From: Euphorbia lathyris
Lineage: Eukaryota; Streptophyta; Magnoliopsida; Malpighiales; Euphorbiaceae
Direction of reading: 5' to 3'
NCBI RefSeq assembly: GCF_963576675.1
Contig: NC_088911.1
Span: 33,874,256-33,938,255 of the forward strand
DNA length: 64,000 nucleotides
Part shown: positions 48,793 to 58,019 of the stretch, piece by piece
Layout: every line of letters starts with the position of its first letter
How positions within the stretch are numbered: position 1 is the stretch's first letter
The notes under the pieces: generated by a model
The model's database searches: none
Seen by the model: the letters and a program-made list of their open reading frames with translations, nothing else
What the model was told of the DNA's origin: nothing
Translations under genes and position numbers: made by a program

Positions 48793-49974
48793 GTTATTTC
48801 TCCTCTTTTTCATCATTTATCTTGTTGTTTTTAAGCTAAGTTTAGTACAATTTATTTTTCCTATGCTTTGTACTATTTCAATTTTATTCTATGTTGAATG
48901 TTTTTTTTATGATGGATGAATTTATTTCATAATTTTACTATCTTTAATTCGTATGCTTTATTTTCATCAATTATTTCATTATCGTTAGAAATAATATTTC
49001 TATACGGGCAATATTTTTCAAATTTTTCACAAATCTCTGATACTATTTTAAGTAAAATTGTCTCGAGTGAATGTATTTAAGTAAAAATTCTTTATTCTCA
49101 ATTTCTATCTTATATCATGCAATTCATAATACAATAAATCTTAATTTAAATTTTCAATTAGGTTTATAGTCATTAATTTGAACTAACAAATTTTAGCTCG
49201 GTTTGATTTTCGTCTTACATTAACACCAATTGAAGTTTTTAAGGAAACTTTAGCCATAATACATGTTGAATTTTAAGTCAATATAGGATGAATGTGCTAT
49301 TTTTCTTTTTCCCAATTTACAATTTTAATTTTATAATTCATGTTAATTAAATCAAGTAGTCGCATTCTTAACTTTTGGCCACGATTGATACCAACCTTAT
49401 CACAATCGAGGTATGAAAGGAAAGAAAAATTAGGTAAACGGTACTTTTGGCCACGATTGCGACCACTCTTATCACAATCGAGGTATGGAAGGAACGTTAA
49501 AAGCAAAAATTAAGCGTGTTTAAAGTTTAAAGTAACGATTGCGTCCACCCATGGCATGGTCGGTACCTCTTAAGCGAACACAAATAAAATGCATATGAAG
49601 TTACGATCGAGACCACCCTTATCTCGGGCGTAACTAAGCAAATAAATTAACCTAAGTACTTATTCATTTAATATATTTCATATAATAGGTTAGGTTTGGG
49701 AAAGGAAATTTTGTGCTTAGAAATACCTTGAGACGAAAGACTCAATAACATGCGTGCTTATATCGTCCCGAATACTTCAATTTAAAATTGAAAATACAAG
49801 ACGAATGATATATCGCCTTTATACTAGTTAGTTTGATATTTTGTGTATAAATTTGCCATGCAAAGTTAATCTTTTCGGTTTAACTAATTAAAAAAGGAAT
49901 ACAAAGATATATGTTTTATTTTTATAAAGAGATTAGTTAAAGGATAAATTCAGTGAAATTTTGCTCGGGACTAG
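48793..49974 (+). other. 3' untranslated region of the Athila element
   Basis: AT-rich. Two related stretches at 49370-49500 (cttttggccacgattg ... cttatcacaatcgaggtatg) form a tandem pair about 70 bp apart, with weaker copies to 49630. No ORF. The function of the repeats is unknown. Confidence 0.55.
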
Positions 49975-49994
49975 CAAAAGATTAAGTGTGGAGA
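49975..49994 (+). other. Polypurine tract
   Basis: Purine-rich caaaagattaagtgtggaga lies directly before the 3' LTR, where second-strand cDNA synthesis starts. The phrase ttaagtgtgg before the LTR is common in Athila-type elements. Confidence 0.65.
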
Positions 49995-50260
49995 TTTGTT
50001 AAGCCCAAAATATACCTAAAATATCATCAATATTTACATCAGTTTTACTACGAATTTATGCTGTTTATATCTATTTAGAGTACTTTTACGTCCGAATATG
50101 TTTCTTTCATACAAGGTACCTAAATATTTGGTAAAATCCAAATAGGAACGAAAAGAGGTCAGAAACGAAGGAAAAACCCTACGAAAAGAGTCAAAGACGA
50201 AGAAAATCAAAATCACCGAAACGAAGACGGGAAACGAAGCCGATGACGGGAATAATCACC

Positions 50261-50300
50261 CGTGTCGCGACCGAGATTCCCTAATCTCGGTCGCGACACG
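50261..50300 (+). promoter_or_regulatory. Perfect 18-bp-stem hairpin in 3' LTR
   Basis: cgtgtcgcgaccgagatt, loop ccct, aatctcggtcgcgacacg: all 18 pairs match. It lies about 200 bp before the TATA box at 50504. A short degenerate palindrome follows at about 50353 (taatctcggtagagatt). Confidence 0.88.
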
Positions 50301-50503
50301 CGTCATCCAGACACCTCTCTCTTCCGTTTTTAAAGACCAAAACTTGCCCCCTAATCTCGGTAGAGATTCACCATTCTCGATAACATCAGATTTTCTGTCA
50401 GCATAGATTTCACATGTTGAAATGCAAAGAAACGCGTCCGTTCGAGTGGATAGAAACATCTCTTCTCAGCGGACACGACCCCTAGGCACGACTCTTCAAC
50501 ATC

Positions 50504-50511
50504 TATAAATA
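50504..50511 (+). promoter_or_regulatory. TATA box of Athila LTR (3')
   Basis: tataaata; the same context as in the 5' LTR. Confidence 0.65.
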
Positions 50512-51511
50512 GAGAGTTGATTCAGAGTTGTAAAGAGAGTTAGATTATTAAGATTAAAGTACAGAATTTATGCAGAAATTCTGAGTCAGAAACGATTCAG
50601 AGTTAGAAGTTCAATTTTGTAAAAATGATATGATGTACACACATTGTTTATTAATTAATTACAAACACAGTAGCAATTAGATTTAGATTAAGATTTGTTC
50701 AATATTAGTTTACATTTTGGTAGTAGAAGAACCATCTCTATTCCGAAGATTCAGCGAGAAGATTAAGTACCAGATTCGACCCCGGAGCCTGACAAACTCT
50801 AACGAGGTTTGAGGAAAGAATTGATGACCCGGAACTCTCATGTCGTTTTGAATGCTTCCATGCTTTTTACTCTCTGTAAACTTGTATCAAATTCACACTT
50901 CATCTAATAAAGTTCATGCAATTCAATATATTTTTATGTAGCACTTATGTAAATGATCCGAAGTGAGTTCTAGCATTTTCATTAAAACGTAGTTAAATTC
51001 AATATCTTTACAAGGAAACTTTGTTGAACACTTAGGCAAATTCATTCTTAAGGACGATATGATCGTTAAGTCGGCTTATCGGAAATAAGTATAAATTTGG
51101 CTAAGGTAGCGGTCTTGCCCGACCGTAGGAAGATCGTCTGCGGTTCAAAGCCTTTTAATTGAACCAGTTTACGTTATTACATTTTTATAATTTATACAAA
51201 GTTTAAAGTTGTTTTTTTTGCTTAATGCAAATGAATACAATTAATCTCTTATTTTAAACACTAAACGTTTCTATTTTGTAATTCATATTCAAACAGAATT
51301 GATTTCTAACATTCTTCATATATTCTAACATAATTCTTATTCAATCAATCTCAAAACCAATTTCAAATAACGATTATCTATTTTATAAACCTTAAGTCGT
51401 ATTTAAACTACATTTAAATAAGTTTTTGTGAAAAAACGTTCCCCGTGGGATCGATATCTTTTTATTACTACAAGCGAAACCATGCACTTGCGGAAATCGC
51501 TCAACATTAGG

Positions 51512-52813
51512 CAAAAAAAAAAAAAAAAGAGCAAGAGGCAGAAAGAAAGAAGCTGTTTCATCATTAAATATTCCCGACTCAACAGGTAAGCCATCATTTT
51601 TGTCATTTTTACTTTTTATTAGTTCTTTTCCTCTACTGTCTTCAAACTCAGCTGTTAATCGCATTTTATTTTCTTCTTTTAAGCTTTTAAAGTTCAAATT
51701 TTTAATCCAGTGTCCAAGTTCTGGAAACCGGAAACAAAAATATTTAAGATGCAAGGGACTCCAAAAGATCTGGAAAAATAGGTTCTACTTTCCAGATCTG
51801 GAAGTCCCTAGCTTCTGGAAAAACCATTCTTTTTTATCTCATTTTCTTAAAAAAAAAACCCTTAAAGATGCAGGGGATTCCAAAAGATCTGGAAAATAGG
51901 TTCTACTTTCCAGATTTGGAAATCCCAGCTTTGAGAAAATCATCCTTTTTTATTATTTCAATCCTTTTCTTATTCATCTATCTCATTTTCTTAAAAAACC
52001 TTAAAGATGCAAGGGATTCCAAAAGATCTGGAAAATAGGTTCTACTTTCCAGATCTGGAAATCCCCAGCTTTTGAGAAAAATCATACCATTTGTTATTTC
52101 AATCCTTTTTATCTTTTTCTTATGCATTGTATCTCATTTTCTTTTTCTTTCATTCATTCACTATTCTGCTCTTTTCCTTCACACTAAAAATACATTTACA
52201 ATACAACCAAATATGAGGTTATATTCTTCCTCATATCCAGACCAAAATAAAAAGGAAAAGAAACTCCAGCTAAACCAAAACCAAAAAGGTAAAAAGAGTC
52301 CCCTGAAAGGAACAAAACACAGAATCATGAAAAGAAACCATCTTTGTTTCACATCTATAGCAAACCCAGGGACACTTCTTTTTACCAAAACGAAAAACAC
52401 AAAAGTCGCAAATAAGCATCTCTGTTTTTCCTTGATCTGTAGCAAACCCATGAATCACCACGGACCTGTATTGCGGGTTCAACGAACAAGAAAAGCAATA
52501 AGTCAGTGACATTTCCGTCAAAAAAGAAAATACGAAAGGAAAAACACAATAAACACGATTTACCTTAGGATAAACCACATGCATGAGTAGATCGGACCTC
52601 CTAGGGACCTCGAAGGAGCCGAGCGGTGGCTGTCCGCCCTCCAAAGGTGTCGAACTGCCTATAAACCCCGTAAGCAGGGCAGATCGGAGTTGTTTAGCTC
52701 CGTTTCACCCGTAAAAAACCGGAGAAAATGGTCATCGGAATGTTAGACTAAAGCCGAACCATTTCGAGAGGAGGAGAGAAAGACGGGAAAGATGGTAGCC
52801 GCCGTGAAACTTC
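51512..52813 (+). repeat. Solo LTR, second segment with internal triplicate repeat
   Basis: Continuation of the long solo LTR after the Athila insertion. At about 51748-52078 a unit of roughly 130-150 bp occurs three times, each with aaaagatctggaaaa, taggttctactttcc and agatctggaa (the third at 52015). The two halves of each core are inverted repeats. ORFs at 52072 and 52179 are chance readings of low complexity. Confidence 0.75.
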
Positions 52814-54146
52814 TGTTGAAACACCTTTCCACATGATTTTGATTTGACAAAATTATTTAAGTAAAGGATAAAAAATATTCTAACACATTAAATTTAAATG
52901 CTTTGATTTATTCACACTAATGTGTTTGTTCAATGTTGAGTTTATTGATTTATAAGACATTAAGATAAAAAGTCTAAAGGCCCATAAGTGAAAGTCAAGC
53001 CCAAGTCAACACATCAAGACCTCATGGCCCAAGAAGATAAAACGTTGTCGTATCAAGTGAAACGACGACTCAGCATGAAGAAGGATCGAGAAGACTTCTA
53101 ACAAAAGCTTCAAGAGGAAGCTGCTGAGTTAAGCGACAATACAGTCAGGTCAGCGGCAGAACAGAACCAACTTCTAGACAAAGTATTTCTACTTTGGGTA
53201 AAGTTCAGAAGGCGCAGGAAGCTGTCTGGAAGACTTTGCCGTAAATGCCGAAACATTCTGTATATCTGACGAAAAGCTGTTGAGCACTGCCGTAGGCAGA
53301 AGATGCAAGAATCTCATTGGCCAACGACACTGAGCACGTCCTGAGTGACAACGACAGGAAGCCGTTTGCCTCCAACGGTTATTTCGAAATTCGAAATCAC
53401 CGGTGCCTCAAGTGTCACTATAAATAGGCCTCTCAATTGCTTCATTCGATGCAAATCTTCAATTAGTCGAAACGCTGTCCAAATTCATACTTGAAGTTCT
53501 GTGAGAAAAGCAAAGCAAAGTCTTACACCAATTTCCAATCATTGTGTAAAAGTCTAGAGTGATTTCAATCATCTAAAGTGTCTTAGCAATTGTTGTTTAG
53601 GACAAACACTTTATCATTTCTAGAAGAATAGAAAGGAGAGGCTGAGTACTTGGTTATAGTACTCAGCGGTAGTTATAGGAGTGAGTAGAGTTATAGAGGA
53701 AGGTACTCTTGTATACTCAGCTTCTATTGTAAAAGGTTTCGTGCTCTACCTTTAAAGAGCTCAGTAGAGAATTTAAAAAGCTCGGAACGAGTTCCGGGGA
53801 CTGGACATAGGCGGAGAGGCCGAACCAGGATATGTCTGCTGAGTAACATATTTCTAACCCTTAAACTCCTTTATATATTGCTTGCTATAAAACTGACTAA
53901 GGAACGAACTCACGCTGAGTTGAGTGCACTAAGAAGCTGAGTTCAGGAATAGACTCTAAATGCTATCTCCTGACTCAAGGAAAGAAACAGACTTAGTCAT
54001 AAGTTGACTAAGCTTGTGTCTTAAAACTACTTAGCGCCGCTTTGTAAACCTTTTCTTAAGAAAAGAAGTCAGCTTTAACTGACAAAATTTTAAATAGTTC
54101 CTATCCCCCCTTGGAACTAACCTTGTCACGTTATGAGGGACCAACA
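52814..54146 (+). mobile_element. Solo LTR of a SIRE-like element
   Basis: Begins tgttgaaacacctttccaca and ends gagggaccaaca; flanked by ACTTC on both sides (52809-52813 and 54147-54151). It is homologous along its length to the LTRs at 24444 and 62529 (TATA at 53419, the same ctggacataggcgg and ggaacta hairpin near the end) but clearly more diverged. It therefore comes from another subfamily or an older insertion, left after LTR-LTR recombination. Confidence 0.93.
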
Positions 54147-54151
54147 ACTTC

Positions 54152-54978
54152 CATGATCGAAAGGCTTCCTCCTTTTGCAGAAGAAAAAGAAAGGGAAGAG
54201 AGAGAAGCGAGGTCAGGGAAGATGAACAGTGTGAGAATAGAGGGGTAGGGGCTGGTTTTCGGTAGAATACGAGTGATAGAAGGCTAGGGCTGTTCTTTAG
54301 GTATTATTCCAATTTATAGTAAGGTTATTACATGGTGGTTGGGCTTTTTAATAATATTTGAATCAACCATCACATATTGGGCTGGGCCTAGATGCTTAAG
54401 TTTAGTCCGAATTTCAACAATTAAACTTTTTTAATTTCTCTTTGTTAACTTCCCCTCACTTAATTTTGATTTAACTAAGATAAGTTTCTTTTGATAGTGT
54501 CTGGATGCTTTATTTTGTTTAATTGGGATTAGTAAGGTCCTTTCAATAAATGAGTTTTACTGTTTATATCAATTAAAATTGTGTTTCCGTTTTTTTACTA
54601 AGCTCTCAACTAGCTAGTTTACTTTTTACATCAATTAGGATTTATATTCCAATTTAATCTATAATTATTATATAAAGCAAACTCCTTTTTCATTAAAATT
54701 TCGTCGATTAGTCCGCATGGACTTCGTTTGGTTTAGACCAAATCTTTGTAACAAAGTTTTATCGTATTAAATCGTGTTTCAGGTGGTTAGGCTAATTTAC
54801 CCTTTTCTTTTTATGAAAAATTAAACGACTTGATTTATAGTCCTATGTCATAGGGATATAAATCAAACGTGTATAAACTAATGAAGTTAAGACGAATCGA
54901 TTTATACCTTTATGTCATAGAGGTATGAAAATGATGAAAACAATAGAACTTAATTAATACGGAACGGTTCAATTTATA
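54152..54978 (+). repeat. Solo LTR, third segment
   Basis: Non-coding. From about 54820 the tandem repeat array (phrase cctatgtcatagggatataaat) begins and is interrupted by the Mutator-like element. Confidence 0.7.
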
Positions 54979-56153
54979 GAGTAAATTACACCAATGGTAC
55001 ATGAAATATACCCCAACTCACACTTTGGTACCTGAATTACATTTTGTCTCAAAAATATACCTGAAGTATGGATGACCGGACAATTTAATACGTTTAGGCA
55101 GTCACTAACCGGTCAACCCGAGTTTTGACCGTTTTTAATTAAAATTTTGACTATTTCCTCTATCTTTGTTTCTTTCTCTCCCCCCCTTTCTCACTCTCTC
55201 TCTAGTTTCTTTCTCTCCCTCCTCCATTCTCCCTTTCTTTCTCTCGCCTCTATTCTCTCTCTAAAATTTTGAAGTTCCTGCTGTTTTATTTTATTGATCT
55301 TTACATTGGATTATTGCTGTTTTGTTTTATTGATCTTAAAATTGGATTTCATACAAGATGATCTTTAAATTGGTTATGTTTTACTTCTGTTTTGTTTTAT
55401 TGATCTTAAAATTTTAACGATACTGCTGTTTTTCAGCCATTACAAGAACTTTAATGAACCTTTTTCAACTTTAATTAACCTTTTTTTTGTTTCCATCATT
55501 CTCGACCCAACGATTCTCATCTCTTCCTTTCACGGTTGAATTACAAATTTCTTATTCTTACATTTTCTCAATTGTTCCAGAATTGGCTGCATTATTTTTT
55601 ACACTGGATAGGAAAAGTTCCACCATAGTTCAACTAGTAGAGTAAAGTTTGTTGTGAATGAAGCAGATAGTACAACTCAAAATCTCACCATTATATCCGA
55701 GTATCTATCTGGAGCAAAAGGAGTTGCAGTTGATCAATTTTTTCTGCATCCTCATCGGAGACACTATGAAAAGAGATTGTGCTATTAAAATCAGTGACAA
55801 ATTAAGAGAAGAGGTTATTGAGAGATTAAGATAGAGTATGTTGAAGATATCAATGGAGAGAGAGAGAGAGAGAGAAAGATAGAGAGAGAAAGATAGTGAG
55901 AGAAAGTTAGGATGTAAAAAGATAGAGAGTTGCTTGTTGACAGGGAAGAAATTAAAGTGTATTTTGGTAAATATGTAAAACATTTAAAAATAGTCAAATA
56001 AATGGTCAAATTCGAATTGACTGGTTAGTGCCTGTTAAAATTACTAAATTGTCCGGTCATCCATATTTCAAGTATATTTTTGAGACAAAATGTAAATCAG
56101 GTACCAAAGTGTGAGTTGGGATATATTTCAGGTACCTTTGATGTAATTTACTC
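54979..56153. mobile_element. Non-autonomous Mutator-like element with long terminal inverted repeats
   Basis: Ends gagtaaattacaccaatgg and, on the other strand from the right, gagtaaattacatcaaagg. The inverted homology extends at least 110 bp (through ggtacctgaattacattttg and ggatgaccggacaattta). Flanked by the 10-bp duplication TCAATTTATA (54969-54978 and 56154-56163). Length 1175 bp. The interior has C/T-rich and (ag)n tracts and no transposase. TIR length and target duplication fit the Mutator superfamily. Confidence 0.85.
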
Positions 56154-56163
56154 TCAATTTATA

Positions 56164-56856
56164 TGTATATGTTACAAGGGTAAAAAATGAAAAACTAAAC
56201 AAGATAGTTCGCAGTCCTATGTTACGGAAATACGAATTAAAACATCGTCGAATGAATAAAAAACGAACGAATTAATTCATAGCTCTATGTTATAGAAATA
56301 TGAATAAAACGTTACTAAATAAACAGAAACCGAACGAGTTAATTCACAGTTCTATATTATAGGAATATGAATTAACCGTTACCAAATTATATAAAATTAA
56401 ATGAGTTAATTCGTAGTTCTATGTTATAGAGATGCGAATTAAATGTTATTCGAATTATTAAAATTTAAAGGATACAATTAATCATCCTACGTTACATAAA
56501 TATTAAATACCTGTGATATTAATCATGTAACAAAATTATATGCCTCTATTATATTATAAAAGTACAAATAAAATCAAGATAAATCAAGTAAATTTAACAC
56601 AAAAATAATATCTTTTAGTACCAATATTTGGGCGGGGTAGGGTGATTAATCAAGTTTTTCTTCCCTATACGTAACCGACAAACGAACCAAAAATCTTATT
56701 TCGCATACCTCCTTATCCGTTAAAATTCAACCATTTTCGGTGTCCAATCACACCTTAATTCTGATTGGTGGCGACTCTAAAAAATAGTTTTAATTAGGAA
56801 AAACTATTAACCGATTTAGCTTCCGGCGTTCGTGCCAGAAAAATCCGGTAGCGACA
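56164..56856 (+). repeat. Solo LTR, last segment with tandem array of about 65-75-bp units
   Basis: Units with the core cgaattaattcatagctcta and tgttatagaaatatgaatt recur at about 56210, 56275, 56340 and 56405, with decayed ones before and after. The array continues from before the Mutator-like insertion (54825, 54895). The last 100 bp contain ggtggcgactct and the LTR end. Confidence 0.72.
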
Positions 56857-56861
56857 TGACC

Positions 56862-57571
56862 CATTGTCTTTTCTCAATGAAACTGAGACTGGGTAAAAGA
56901 TACTCCACTATACCTTTGCCCTAGTCAAAGACATAAACAAGTCTCAAGCCTCAGCTTCAGCCTCTGCCGCACCTTCTGTTGAGCCTACTCCACTGAGTGA
57001 AGTCATGCAACTTTTGAGTGAGATCAAGAGCATCAAAGATCTAATGCATGCACTGGCTGCCTTAGTCTCTCAGCAGAACAACAAGGCTTTTACTGATAAA
57101 ATGGCTGAACTGCAACTGCTGATGGTCCATCACATGGATTCCCTTCAAGGACAAATTACTGCCATCTCAGCTGCAAGTTCTACTGCTGCCACATCCACTG
57201 AAGTAACTCAACACTTTCAGCAGATGACCACTGAGCTCTCTAAGGTTCAGAATTATATCACGTCTTCATCTGAATGCACAATTGAACAAGTTACTGAAAC
57301 CATCCGGCTACTCAGCATCAATCGTGAGATGATGGAGATAGAAGAAAAGAAGACCTCTTCCATCTACAACTTTTCCAAAGATATATATGGGCATGTCAAA
57401 CATCAAACCCAGCAGTGTCACATTTACGATGCCTCCATGCTGAGATTACACTATCAATCCTTCGCCAAGCTTACTGACACCATCACCTGGCTAGGAAAGG
57501 CACTCGAGTTCATGCTGAGCTACATGAGTGTAACTGGCAGTGTTCCAGCATCAAATATGGACACCGGCTTG
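56862..57571 (+). pseudogene. SIRE-like post-pol ORF, segment 2
   Basis: Continues the frame of segment 1 exactly when the solo LTR and one TGACC are removed. Apart from a taa at about 56897 it is open to 57571. Text includes SQASASASAAPSVEPTPLSE, IKSIKDLMHALAALVSQQNN and VTQHFQQMTTELSKVQNYIT, a helix-rich, probably coiled-coil region. It is interrupted by CACTA element B after DTGL. Confidence 0.8.
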
Positions 57572-58019
57572 CACTACAAGAAAATTTATTTTTGGCAACG
57601 AAGCAAGTTGTTGCGAAAAATATTTTTAGCAACGAAATTGCATATCTTGCAACAACAAACGCCCGTTATGATACATTCCGTTGCTAAAGGTTTTTGCAAC
57701 GACTTTTTAGTTGTTGCAAAAAATATATGAATGGCAACAACATTCTTGTTGCAAAATACTAGTCGTTGCCGAATTTAGATTGCATGCGGGAGAATGAAAT
57801 TTGTCTTTTGCAACAATGATGTTGTTACTATATATTGTAACATATCGCAACAAGCTTTAACGTTGCTATACATTTTGATATTTCGCAACAACATCTATAG
57901 TTGCTAAATATTTTCACGTTCCGCAACAACACATGTCATTGCTATAAATTTTGATATTTGCAACAACTGTTGTCGTTGCTAATATTACATATAAATAGTA
58001 ACAACTTTTATGTTGCTAA

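Larger units (their letters stand above)
33586..51506 (+). mobile_element. Complete Athila-like Ty3/gypsy element, 17.9 kb
   Basis: LTRs at 33586-35071 and 49997-51506 are flanked by TTAGG (33581-33585 and 51507-51511). Order: LTR, tRNA-Asp primer site, gag, protease, RT, RNase H, integrase, two post-pol ORFs, polypurine tract, LTR. Without the 4.2-kb CACTA insertion it is 13.7 kb. Its pol has several stops and frameshifts, so it is not autonomous now. LTR divergence is modest: single-base changes, many at CpG, plus indels at about 34357 and 34925. That points to an insertion of moderate age. Confidence 0.95.
49997..51506 (+). repeat. 3' LTR of the complete Athila-like element
   Basis: 1510 bp, tgttaagcccaaaat to cgctcaaca. 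It has two short segments missing in the 5' LTR (accagattcgacccc near 50770, and about 12 bp near 51345), which explain the length difference. It is followed directly by the TTAGG duplication. Confidence 0.95.
32941..56856. mobile_element. Long solo LTR (probably Ty3/gypsy), split by later insertions
   Basis: Begins tgtagatacccattttgtcc and ends cggtagcgaca, flanked by TGACC on both sides (32936-32940 and 56857-56861). Removing it joins the SIRE post-pol reading frame exactly. Subtracting three later insertions (33586-51506, 52814-54146, 54979-56153) and their duplications leaves about 3.5 kb. No gag, pol, internal primer site or second LTR is seen, so it is best read as a solo LTR. The TG...CA ends and the tggcgactct phrase near the 3' end are of the kind seen in Tat/Ogre-type gypsy LTRs, but the lineage is my guess. 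Orientation is presumed plus. Confidence 0.78.

Noticed and set aside
33586..51506. Interpretation of the post-pol ORFs as a true viral envelope
   Set aside because: No signal peptide, furin-like site or membrane anchor could be seen in either ORF; kept as envelope-position proteins of unknown role.
51513..51530. Poly-A run suggesting a retroposed gene or LINE end
   Set aside because: It directly follows the TTAGG duplication of the Athila element and belongs to the interrupted LTR; no LINE or mRNA-like text is nearby.
52072..52644. Overlapping ORFs on both strands, about 90-145 codons
   Set aside because: They lie inside the solo LTR, lack a recognisable motif and are pyrimidine/purine-biased.
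55705..56009. Ser/Leu-rich minus-strand ORFs
   Set aside because: They read through an (ag)n microsatellite in the Mutator-like element.
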